Shown: positions 7,296 to 13,801, counted from the first letter of the stretch. The stretch is DNA of 15,183 nt from Thiomonas sp. X19 (GCF_900089495.1 NZ_LT605203.1:3769739-3784921), one strand, 5' to 3'. The notes: generated by a model from the letters alone, not told the origin. A program made the numbers and translations.

Positions 7296-8444
7296 TCATA
7301 GCCCGAGCAGGTTGTAGAGAATGGAAAACCCGGCATCGATCACGATCACCAGGAAGATGGCCTGCACCACGCTGACCGTGGTGGCCCGGCCCACCGCCGC
7401 GGCGCCGCCCGACACGCGCAAGCCCTGCATGCAGCCCACCAGCGCGATGATCACGGCGAACACCGGCGCCTTCACCAACCCCAGGGCCAGGGTTTGCGCC
7501 GAAACAACCTGGGGGATGCGGCTGATGTATTCGCTCCACGACACGCCGTAGCCCATGGAGGCCACCACGCCGCCGCCCGCCAGCCCCATCACATCGGCGA
7601 ACAGCGACAGCAGCGGCAGGGTGATGACCAGCGCCAGGACCTTCGGAAACACCAGCACTTCGAAGGGCGACAGGCCCAGCGCGCGCAGCGCGTCGATCTC
7701 CTCGGTGATGCGCATGGTGCCCAGCTGCGCGGTGTACGAGGAGCCGGTGCGCCCCGCCACGAGGATGGCGGCGAGCAGCGGCCCGAGTTCGCGCAAGGTG
7801 ATGATGGCCACCAGATTCACGATCAGGATGTTGGCGCCGTAGGTCGCCAGCGTGGCGCCGCCCTGGTAGGCCATGACCATGCCGATCAGGAAGGACAGCA
7901 GGCCGATGATGCCGAGGGCGCGAATGCCCGCCGCGTCGATCTCGGCCACCACCTCACGCCAGCGGATGCGCCAGAACCTGGCGAACAGCGGCGGCCCGCG
8001 CCAGGCCAGCTCGCCGACGAAGGCCATGAATTCGCGCCCCTCGCGCCAAGCCGCGACGCCGGCGCGGCCGAGGTCGCCGAGCAGGCCGGCATGCGCCCGG
8101 GGTTGGCGCGGCGGCGCGGCCGCCATGCGTTCCCGCACGAGGTCGAGCAACTGGTTCTGGGGCGCCGCCAGTCCGGCGCGATCGACCTCCACGCCGGCGT
8201 CGATCCACGCCTGCAGACTGCGCGTCAGCACCAGCGCACCGGCGGTGTCGAGCTGCCAGTCGCTTGCGGCCAGACGCACCGCCCTGCACCCGGCAGGAAG
8301 CCGCAGCCTCGGCGCCGGGTCCAGGCCCTGGACGGTCCAGCTTCCTGCCAGCTGCAAATGCCCGACGCCCGGAGCGACGGCCCCGCCAGTCAGCCATTGG
8401 GCGTGGGCGGGCGGCATGCCGGTCGGTGAGTCTGAGTCTGGCAT
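7296..8444 (-). CDS. MlaE-type ABC permease with N-terminal STAS-like domain
   Basis: The product is about 382 residues, well above the roughly 260 of E. coli MlaE. The C-terminal 250 residues are a clear MlaE permease (PF02405) with LGIIGLLSFLIGMVMAYQGG, LRELGPLLAAILVAGRTGSSYTA, a LGTMRITEEIDALRALG coupling segment, and several membrane helices ending VIVIDAGFSILYNLLGL. The first 110 residues resemble a STAS/MlaB-like domain (RLAASDWQLDTAGALVLTRSLQAWIDAGVEV). A fused STAS domain would take the role of the separate MlaB subunit, and no mlaB gene follows. Start choice is uncertain: ATG 8444 has GGGA four bases upstream, and ATG 8474 is possible. It is the first gene of the four-gene transport operon. 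Confidence 0.9.
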   Translation of the reverse strand: MPDSDSPTGMPPAHAQWLTGGAVAPGVGHLQLAGSWTVQGLDPAPRLRLPAGCRAVRLAASDWQLDTAGALVLTRSLQAWIDAGVEVDRAGLAAPQNQLLDLVRERMAAAPPRQPRAHAGLLGDLGRAGVAAWREGREFMAFVGELAWRGPPLFARFWRIRWREVVAEIDAAGIRALGIIGLLSFLIGMVMAYQGGATLATYGANILIVNLVAIITLRELGPLLAAILVAGRTGSSYTAQLGTMRITEEIDALRALGLSPFEVLVFPKVLALVITLPLLSLFADVMGLAGGGVVASMGYGVSWSEYISRIPQVVSAQTLALGLVKAPVFAVIIALVGCMQGLRVSGGAAAVGRATTVSVVQAIFLVIVIDAGFSILYNLLGL

Positions 8445-8498
8445 GAGGTCCCGCACGGGTGTTCGACAAGACATCGCGCAGAGGAGTCGGCAACAGGG

Positions 8499-8594
8499 TC
8501 AGCTGCGGCGCAGGTCGCCGAGATTGAAGGCGCAGGCGGCGCTTGCGCTGCTCAGCAGCAAAGCCACGCCCAGAACATGCTTGCGCTTGAACAT
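8499..8594 (-). CDS. Small putative secreted peptide, 31 residues
   Basis: A short frame, MFKRKHVLGVALLLSSASA followed by ACAFNLGDLRRS, has an excellent ribosome binding site (AAGGAG, eight bases before the ATG at 8594). The peptide is nearly all signal sequence: two or three basic residues, a hydrophobic core and likely signal peptidase sites (ASA or ACA), leaving a tail of about ten residues. It has no lipobox. It lies between the MITE-like element and the permease gene on the same strand. Before the MITE inserted it would have begun about 54 bp after the gspE stop. I do not recognise a family. It may be a functional micropeptide or the surviving 5' end of a larger exported protein. Confidence 0.5.
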   Translation of the reverse strand: MFKRKHVLGVALLLSSASAACAFNLGDLRRS

Positions 8595-8647
8595 CGAAAA
8601 CTCCTTGGCGGTTGCGGTGACAACGGGGCTGCAGGCTTCAGCGCTCA

Positions 8648-8805
8648 GAGGGTGTGAATGAATCCGGCGTGGCCGAGCAGGGCGCCCAAACGGTTCCAAT
8701 CAAGGCGCCAAGCACAGCCGTGCCTGACGGCACGGCGCGCATTGGCAACGCCGAGTGGGGCCGTTTGGGCGGGATGAGCGGGCATGGCGGATTGTTCACA
8801 CCCTC
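8648..8805. mobile_element. 158-bp palindromic MITE-like element
   Basis: The segment starts GAGGGTGTGAA (8648-8658) and ends with its exact reverse complement (8795-8805). It is flanked on both sides by TCA (8645-8647 and 8806-8808), a TNA duplication as made by the IS1031 group of IS5. The arms match imperfectly throughout their 79 bases, including an exact 11-bp block CGCCCAAACGG (8683-8693 with 8761-8771). The centre is a perfect 8-bp stem with a 4-base loop (8717-8736) whose midpoint, 8726.5, is the exact midpoint of the element. There is no room for a transposase, so it would depend on one acting in trans. As RNA it could form a long hairpin after gspE. Confidence 0.75.
8717..8736. repeat. 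Central hairpin of the MITE-like element
   Basis: GCCGTGCC and GGCACGGC form a perfect 8-bp stem around the loop TGAC. No run of T follows on either strand, so it is not a typical intrinsic terminator, although it may slow polymerase. Confidence 0.6.
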
Positions 8806-10641
8806 TCAGCCTTGCGCCGCGGGTGTGGCGCGCAGCACTTCGTCCAGCGTGGTGCCGCCCTCGGCCACTTTCAAAGCACCGGCCAGCCGCAGCGGACGCA
8901 TGCCGTCTTTCACAGCCTGTTGACGCAGCGCGTCAAGCGGTGCCGCGGCGGCGACCAGCGCGCGCAGAGCCGGGCTGAACACCAGCAATTCGTACAGGCC
9001 AACGCGGCCGAGATACCCGGTGTTACGGCATTCCAGGCAGCCCACCGGCTTGTAGGGCGACACCTTGGTGCTGGGCTTCCAGGGCGACACGGCCTGCTCG
9101 AAGGTGGCTTGGTCGAACGCATCGTCGGGCAGCTTGCAATGCGCGCACAAGGTGCGCACCAGGCGCTGCGCCAGCACGCCGAGCAGGGTGGCGCTGACCA
9201 GATAGGGCGCCACGCCGAGTTCGAGCAAACGGGCAATGCTGCCAGGCGCGTCGTTGGTGTGCAGGGTGGACAAGACGAGGTGGCCGGTGAGGGCGGCCTG
9301 CACCGCCATGTCGGCGGTCTCGCGGTCGCGAATCTCGCCCACCATGATGATGTCCGGGTCCTGCCGCATCAGCGCCCGCAAGCCTTCGGCGAAGCCGATG
9401 TCGAGGCCCGTCTGCACCTGCATCTGGTTGAAGGCGGGCTCGACCATCTCGATCGGATCCTCCACCGTGCACACATTCACTTCGTCGGTCGCCAGGCGCT
9501 TGAGCGTGGAATACAGCGTGGTGGTCTTGCCGCTGCCGGTGGGGCCGGTGACCAGCACGATGCCGTGCGGGCGGCTGGTGAGTTCGTTCCAGCGCGCGCC
9601 CTCGGCGCTGGGAAAACCCAAAGCGGCCATGTCGCGCAGCACCACGTCGGGGTCGAAAATGCGCATCACCAGTTTTTCGCCAAAGGCCGTGGGCAAAGTG
9701 GACAGGCGCAGCTCGATTTCGTCACCCGTGGGCCGGCGGGTCTTGATGCGCCCGTCCTGCGGGCGGCGTTTCTCCACCACGTCCATGCGGCCCAGCAGCT
9801 TGACGCGGCTGGTCATGGCGTTCATCACCGAAGGCGGCAGCTGGTAGACGGTTTGCAGCACGCCGTCGATGCGAAAGCGGATCACGCCCAGTTCGCGCCG
9901 CGGCTCCAGGTGAATGTCGGAAGCGCGCTGCTCGAAGGCGTATTGCCACAGCCAGTCGACCACCTGCACCACGCCGGCGTCGTTGGCATCCAGCGCGCGG
10001 CCGCTCCTGCCCAGCTCCACCAGTTGCTCGAACTGGTTGACCCCGCTCATGCCCGCCGTCGCGCTGTTCTTGTGCGCCTGGCGAACCGAACGCGCAAGGT
10101 TGAAGAACTCGATGGTGTAGCGCGTGATGTCCACCGGGTTGGCCACGGCCAGCCGGATGGGCCGGCGCAGCATGCGCTCCAGCTCCGTCTTCCAGCCCAG
10201 GTCGAAGGGCTCGGCGGTGATGATGGTCACGCCCTCGACGTCGGCTGCCACCGGCAGGATGCGATGGCGCTCGGCGTAGTTGAGCGAAATGAGATCGCCG
10301 ATCTTGCCGATGTCCACTTTCAGCGGGTCGATGCGCACCAGCGGCATGTCGGCGCGTGCGGCCAGCCAGGCGGTGAGCAGGTCGAGGTCCAGCGCCTTGG
10401 CGTCGGCCACGCGCGTCAACCCGGCGTTGGCCACCTTGTGCAGCGCGTGCAGGCGCTCGCTGGCATGGGCGCAGCGGTCCAGCCCCTGGCGCAGCCCGGC
10501 ATCGTCGATGAGCTTGTCGTCGTGCAACCAGTGCAGCACGTCGCGCCAGTCCAGCGGCCCATGCATCGCGCGCGGCGCGGCCTTGGGCTCGGACCGATCG
10601 TGCGCCTCAGCCTTGGGAGTTGCGGGCCTGGATGCTTGCAT
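8806..10641 (-). CDS. GspE/PulE/PilB-family secretion or pilus assembly ATPase
   Basis: This 611-residue hexameric ATPase of the type II secretion/type IV pilus family has all expected motifs. The N-terminal MshEN/N1-like region (about 30-190) contains ADMPLVRIDPLKVD. The C-terminal engine shows ASDIHLEP and RFRIDGVL, Walker A GPTGSGKTTT (near residue 365), the Asp box VEDPIE, Walker B IIMVGEIRD (near 430), the His box LSTLHTNDA, and a tetracysteine zinc motif (LCAHCK near 500, CLECRNTGYLGR near 540). No gsp or pil partner is in the window, so whether it serves secretion or pili is open. Its stop codon TGA is one copy of the MITE target duplication. The start is ATG 10641; its Shine-Dalgarno is weak and 10566 is an alternative. 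An IS5 element ends 44 bp upstream and may have cut it from its original promoter. Confidence 0.93.
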   Translation of the reverse strand: MQASRPATPKAEAHDRSEPKAAPRAMHGPLDWRDVLHWLHDDKLIDDAGLRQGLDRCAHASERLHALHKVANAGLTRVADAKALDLDLLTAWLAARADMPLVRIDPLKVDIGKIGDLISLNYAERHRILPVAADVEGVTIITAEPFDLGWKTELERMLRRPIRLAVANPVDITRYTIEFFNLARSVRQAHKNSATAGMSGVNQFEQLVELGRSGRALDANDAGVVQVVDWLWQYAFEQRASDIHLEPRRELGVIRFRIDGVLQTVYQLPPSVMNAMTSRVKLLGRMDVVEKRRPQDGRIKTRRPTGDEIELRLSTLPTAFGEKLVMRIFDPDVVLRDMAALGFPSAEGARWNELTSRPHGIVLVTGPTGSGKTTTLYSTLKRLATDEVNVCTVEDPIEMVEPAFNQMQVQTGLDIGFAEGLRALMRQDPDIIMVGEIRDRETADMAVQAALTGHLVLSTLHTNDAPGSIARLLELGVAPYLVSATLLGVLAQRLVRTLCAHCKLPDDAFDQATFEQAVSPWKPSTKVSPYKPVGCLECRNTGYLGRVGLYELLVFSPALRALVAAAAPLDALRQQAVKDGMRPLRLAGALKVAEGGTTLDEVLRATPAAQG

Positions 10642-10684
10642 GCTCTGAGTGTAGAGCTTGGTTGAAGTCCGGCTGATGCACTGA

Positions 10685-10700
10685 GAGGGTGTAGACGAAA
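10685..10700 (+). repeat. IS5 element terminal inverted repeat (left)
   Basis: GAGGGTGTAGACGAAA matches 11888-11903 exactly in reverse complement. TGA precedes it as target duplication. Confidence 0.9.
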
Positions 10701-10704
10701 TGAT

Positions 10705-11229
10705 CTATGTAGCGAGTCTGGTTGCGAGGATACGCGCCTCGGCCAGCCAGACCCAAGCGAGTGGGGCCCAAGTTGACCTGTCATGGTGTGCCATGAGGCG
10801 GCGTGCGCGCTCGTTCCAGGCATGAGTACGCTCGACAACCCAACGCTTGGCCTGCACGACGAAGCCCTTGGCTACAACCTCTGGCCACAAGGGCTGCTGC
10901 GCGTCCTGCCAAGTGCCCGTGCTGCGGTTGCCGGGGTGACGCACGATGTCCACGCTGAGGCCGTGGGCCTCCTCGATGGCCACGGCGCACTTGCCGCCGT
11001 AGGCGCCATCGGCGTAGAGCTTCTTCAGGCCAGTCACCTTGGTGCAAGCCTGCGCCACCACGGCAGCGGCGGCGTCACGGTCCTGCACGCTGGCCGCGGT
11101 GACCGTGACGGCCAGCAGAAGGCCCAAAGTATCGACCACCAGATGGCGCTTGCGCCCCTTGACCTTCTTGCCGGCGTCGAACCCGGCCCCACCACCTTGC
11201 GCGGTGCTCTGCGCATCGATGATTGCGGG
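10705..11229 (-). CDS. IS5-family transposase, C-terminal part (frameshifted)
   Basis: This frame carries the second half of the DDE transposase (PF01609 type). It begins in effect at the frameshift near 11227 with PAIIDAQST, which holds the first catalytic Asp. It continues AGFDAGKKVKGRKRHLVVDTLGLLLAVTVTAASVQD, LYADGAYGG with the second Asp, and WVVERTHAWNERARRLMAHHD with the catalytic Glu. The same open frame extends upstream to 11499, but that part is a shadow of the N-terminal frame. Expression as a working enzyme would need a frameshift by the ribosome or a reverting mutation. Confidence 0.82.
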   Translation of the reverse strand, partial: PAIIDAQSTAQGGGAGFDAGKKVKGRKRHLVVDTLGLLLAVTVTAASVQDRDAAAAVVAQACTKVTGLKKLYADGAYGGKCAVAIEEAHGLSVDIVRHPGNRSTGTWQDAQQPLWPEVVAKGFVVQAKRWVVERTHAWNERARRLMAHHDRSTWAPLAWVWLAEARILATRLAT

Positions 11230-11833
11230 CCGTCGGCTCGGGCGCTCGACCGATGCGGTCACGCCATTGCTGGCGCAGCCGATCATGCATGGCCTCAAAG
11301 ACGCCGAGCGCAGCCCAACGGCTGAAGGCCTTGTAGGTCGCCTGCCAGGGCGGGAAGGTCTTGGGCAGCAGCCGCCACGCGCAGCCGGTGCGCAACGCGT
11401 GGCAGCAGGCGTTGACCATGTGGCGGCGCGCATACCGGGGCGGCACCCCGCGCTGCCCATCGCGCTCGAACAAGTCGCCCACCAGCGCCCACTCGGCATC
11501 GGTCAGGTCGGTGTTCATGCCGCTGGCGCCATCGGCACGACGGTGCGCTGCGGTGTAGCCGTATCGCGTCGGGGTTGCCCCTTGAACTGCCGCCCGTTCA
11601 CCCGCCCGGCGCAGCGGCTTGAGCCGCTCGATGCCGGCCTTGCGCAGCGCCTTGCGCACGGTGACGGTGCTGACCTTGACTCCCGTGCGTCGAAACAACT
11701 CGCGCGTCACCGCGTCCAACGACGAGCGCGGCTGCTCCTGCGTGATCGCGCGCAGCACCGCCGTGTGTTCAATGTTCAGCGAGGGCTTGCGGCCCGGCCG
11801 TCCTGCTTGCTCAATCTGCGCCTTCCTGACCAT
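11075..11833 (-). CDS. IS5-family transposase, N-terminal part (frameshifted)
   Basis: The meaningful part covers about the first 200 of 252 residues. Residues 1-75 look like an added helix-turn-helix domain (GRPGRKPSLNIEHTAVLRAI, SSLDAVTRELFRRTGVKVS, TVTVRKALRKAGIERLKP), unlike a minimal IS5 transposase. From MNTDLTDAEWALVGDLF near residue 105 the usual IS5 N-terminal domain begins (PPRYARRHMVNACCHALRTGCAWRLLP, PPWQATYKAFSRW, RLRQQWRDRIGRAPEP). After ACG GCC at about 11230 the frame drifts into unrelated residues. Skipping one C of the CCC at 11227-11229 joins it to the C-terminal frame exactly where family members have AAVIDSQS-like residues. I read this as a one-base insertion. Confidence 0.82.
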   Translation of the reverse strand: MVRKAQIEQAGRPGRKPSLNIEHTAVLRAITQEQPRSSLDAVTRELFRRTGVKVSTVTVRKALRKAGIERLKPLRRAGERAAVQGATPTRYGYTAAHRRADGASGMNTDLTDAEWALVGDLFERDGQRGVPPRYARRHMVNACCHALRTGCAWRLLPKTFPPWQATYKAFSRWAALGVFEAMHDRLRQQWRDRIGRAPEPTARNHRCAEHRARWWGRVRRRQEGQGAQAPSGGRYFGPSAGRHGHRGQRAGP

Positions 11834-12425
11834 TCGATACCTCGCCGACGCATGACTCGATCCGAGTCATAACGCGCGAGATGTTGTTTTCGTCTACACC
11901 CTCTGAGCCTTCGCCGGCGATCAGGCCATGACGGGCGAACACCAGCCGCCAAGCCTCCAGCTTGCGCGCAAAACTCCACGACGCATTCGCCGGGCTGGTG
12001 GAGGGCAGGCGGTGGCAAAACGGAGCCAGGCTCGCGGTGGAACGCATCATCCGCGCCGACTCGCCGCCGTTGTGCGCAATGGCCTGCAGCCGCGGCAGCC
12101 GTGCCACCAGCCCGGGCAGATCGTTCGGCTGCGCCTGGGTGATGGCGGCGTCGAGGCTGCCCTCGCGCTCACACGCGGCGTATACGTCCCAGATGCCCAG
12201 ACCGCGCGCCATCACTGCCTGCAGCCGCGCTGCGTAGTCCAGCCGCATCAAATCCAGCTCGAACAAGGCGGCGAGCAGAGGCCAGAACTGGTTGCGCGGA
12301 TGGGCGTAATACTGCTGCGCCTGCAGCGACGCTCGGCTCGGAAAACTGCCCAGCAGCAGCAAGCGGGTTTGCGCTCCCGCCGCTGGCGGCAGGCCCTGCA
12401 AACGGGTTGGTGATGGTGGGGGCAT
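11811..12425 (-). CDS. DNA-deoxyinosine/uracil glycosylase-like protein, C-terminus altered by IS5
   Basis: The frame from ATG 12425 encodes about 204 residues; the first 165 or so are a uracil-DNA-glycosylase superfamily protein of the deoxyinosine (hypoxanthine) DNA glycosylase type. Motifs are LLLLGSFPSRASLQAQQYYAHPRNQFWPLL near residue 20, GLGIWDVYAACEREGSLDAAI near 70, AIAHNGG near 115 and LPSTSPANASWSFARKLEAWR near 135. Such enzymes remove deaminated bases in base excision repair. After LIAGEGS (ending at 11904) the frame enters the IS5 terminal repeat (EGVDENN) and stops inside the element. All active-site motifs precede the junction, so activity may survive. An upstream ATG at 12548 is possible but gives a low-complexity leader. 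Confidence 0.83.
   Translation of the reverse strand: MPPPSPTRLQGLPPAAGAQTRLLLLGSFPSRASLQAQQYYAHPRNQFWPLLAALFELDLMRLDYAARLQAVMARGLGIWDVYAACEREGSLDAAITQAQPNDLPGLVARLPRLQAIAHNGGESARMMRSTASLAPFCHRLPSTSPANASWSFARKLEAWRLVFARHGLIAGEGSEGVDENNISRVMTRIESCVGEVSNGQEGAD
11888..11903 (-). repeat. IS5 element terminal inverted repeat (right)
   Basis: This is the exact reverse complement of 10685-10700. TGA follows as the second copy of the target duplication. The repeat is translated as EGVDEN in the fused glycosylase frame. Confidence 0.9.
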
Positions 12426-12567
12426 CGTGGGGCCGGATGTGCAGTCGGAAATGGAGACTGAAATAGATTCGGATAGGAATTTAGCGGCGGCCAGGAGCGG
12501 CGTATCGGTTGGGGGCTGATCAACTGGCGCCTGCGGCTGAACGCGCATCCCAGGCAGGCGCCCTGCC

Positions 12568-12573
12568 TATAAT
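12568..12573 (+). promoter_or_regulatory. -10 box of the tRNA-Gly promoter
   Basis: A perfect TATAAT lies 11 bases before the first base of the tRNA sequence, a normal distance for a stable-RNA promoter. No clear -35 box is visible 17 bases upstream. The promoter now reads into the integrated element. Confidence 0.6.
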
Positions 12574-12584
12574 CAGCGGCTCAA

Positions 12585-12622
12585 GCGGGCGTAGTTCAAT
12601 GGTAGAACTTCTGCTTCCCAAG
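12585..12622 (+). pseudogene. tRNA-Gly(CCC) 5' half, interrupted in the anticodon loop
   Basis: The sequence reads as tRNA: acceptor strand GCGGGCG (12585-12591), TA, D-stem GTTC (12594-12597) pairing with GAAC (12605-12608) around AATGGTA, anticodon stem TCTGC (12610-12614) and loop TTCCCAA (12615-12621) with anticodon CCC. The 3' anticodon strand should be GCAGA, but after G12622 the sequence is GGTAAGTAAG and has no T arm or matching acceptor strand. The gene is therefore cut at the anticodon loop, at the point where the integrase-bearing element begins. Confidence 0.85.
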
Positions 12623-12726
12623 GGTAAGTAAGATCGCCCTGAGACCCGCATGAATGCTTGTATTTCCTGTGTCGCCTATCCCTTTTGTGGGAATCCAGTG
12701 GGAATGACAGGAAAGGAACAAGCATC
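12615..12726 (+). other. Attachment junction (attL-type) and integrase leader
   Basis: The host tRNA sequence ends within or just after TTCCCAAG (12615-12622), the probable crossover core. Element DNA follows up to the integrase start. Many tyrosine recombinases use an anticodon loop and its symmetric stem as crossover site. The exact core cannot be fixed without the other end of the element. Confidence 0.65.
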
Positions 12727-13797
12727 ATGGCTTACTTCGAACAACGCGGCACCGGCTGGTCTGTGCAAGTGCGTCGCAAGGGCGCGCCATCGATCAGCCG
12801 CACCTTTGATCTGAAGACCGACGCCGAAGCCTGGGCGCGCGAGGTCGAGCGCGAGCACCAGCGCGGCAACGTCATGGCGATGCGCAATGACGCGGGCAAG
12901 GTGACCCTTGGTGAAGTCGCGGACATCTACATGGTGGCCGTGGTGCCGCTCCGCCGATCGCATTCCGCTGGGACGCACATCCGGTTTGCCAAGGAACGAT
13001 TTGGCAAGTTCTTCCTGGCCAATATCCGTTCTGTCGATGTCGCCGCGTGGCGCGATGAGTTGCTGCGCGCTGGCTACGCGCCGCAGTCCGTGATTCACCA
13101 GCTCAATGCCCTTTCTGCGTTGTTCAGCCACGCCGAAAAGGAGATGTCCATCCCCTTGCCCGCTGGCAACCCGGTGAAGGCCATCCGCAAGCCTGCCAAG
13201 ACGCCACCGCGCGAACGTCGCTTGGTTGGGCTTGAGTACGACTACCTGATGCGCGCCGCAACCGCAGCACAAGCGCCCGGCCTTCACCAGGCGCTTGTGC
13301 TGGCCGTCGAGACTTCCGCGCGGTTGTCTGAGTTGCTGTCGATGAAGTGGAAGGATATTGACCTGCAGCGCCGCACCGTCAAGCTGCGCGGCGTCGGTGG
13401 GCGTGTCACGAAAAATGATGATCCCTTCCGCGTCGTCGCGCTGTCGAGCGCGGCTATCAACGCGCTGCAAAGCATGCCACGCCGACTTGATGGCAAGGTG
13501 TTTAGTTGGTGTCCCACACCAGCCAAAGTCGCAACATTCCAGAAGGCTTGGCAGCGTTGTCGTGCCCGCGCGTTGCGTTTCTACCTTGCCGATTGCGCGC
13601 GCGATGGCGTAGAGCCTGACCCAGCGTTCCTGCATGACTTGCATTTCCATGACCTGCGCCACGAGGCTACATCCCGCCTGTTTGAGAAGAACCTGGGCAT
13701 CATGGAGGTGGCCAGCATGACGGGCCACAAGAGCCTCGCCTCGCTCAAGCGATACACGCACATCGAGGCGGAGAAGCTGGCGGCAAAGCTGGGATAG
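12727..13797 (+). CDS. Tyrosine-recombinase integrase of the integrated element
   Basis: The protein has 356 residues. The N-terminus (MAYFEQRGTGWSVQVRRKGAPS) is an arm-binding domain of the type seen in phage and ICE integrases, followed by a SAM-like core-binding domain (about 70-160) and the catalytic domain. Catalytic residues are visible: R199 in ETSARLSELL, H308 and R311 in HFHDLRH, H334 in MTGHKSL and the nucleophile Y343 in LKRYTH. The ATG at 12727 follows AAAGGAA at slightly long spacing; the frame is open from 12658 without a better start. It starts 105 bp from the tRNA junction, the classic position for an integrase at an element end, and should catalyse insertion into tRNA-Gly(CCC). 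It converges with brnA, with only four bases between the stops. Confidence 0.94.
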   Translation: MAYFEQRGTGWSVQVRRKGAPSISRTFDLKTDAEAWAREVEREHQRGNVMAMRNDAGKVTLGEVADIYMVAVVPLRRSHSAGTHIRFAKERFGKFFLANIRSVDVAAWRDELLRAGYAPQSVIHQLNALSALFSHAEKEMSIPLPAGNPVKAIRKPAKTPPRERRLVGLEYDYLMRAATAAQAPGLHQALVLAVETSARLSELLSMKWKDIDLQRRTVKLRGVGGRVTKNDDPFRVVALSSAAINALQSMPRRLDGKVFSWCPTPAKVATFQKAWQRCRARALRFYLADCARDGVEPDPAFLHDLHFHDLRHEATSRLFEKNLGIMEVASMTGHKSLASLKRYTHIEAEKLAAKLG

Positions 13798-13801
13798 TTC
13801 T

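Larger units (their letters stand above)
10685..11903 (-). mobile_element. IS5-family insertion sequence (IS1031-like), complete ends
   Basis: The 1219-bp element has perfect 16-bp inverted repeats, GAGGGTGTAGACGAAA at 10685-10700 and its reverse complement at 11888-11903. It is flanked by the direct repeat TGA (10682-10684 and 11904-11906), a TNA duplication typical of the IS1031 group. The transposase is read on the minus strand in two frames. It lies between the glycosylase and the ATPase genes and has replaced the end of the glycosylase frame. Intact ends and duplication indicate a direct, unrearranged insertion. Confidence 0.9.

Noticed and set aside
8755..10665. 636-residue plus-strand open frame
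   Set aside because: It lies antisense to the GspE-type ATPase, whose minus-strand motifs are complete; the plus-strand translation is rich in His, Gln, Ala and Gly and shows no domain.
12615..12726. Group I intron in the tRNA anticodon loop
   Set aside because: Such introns are known in bacterial tRNA genes, but the downstream sequence goes straight into an integrase gene and no 3' exon follows within the window.
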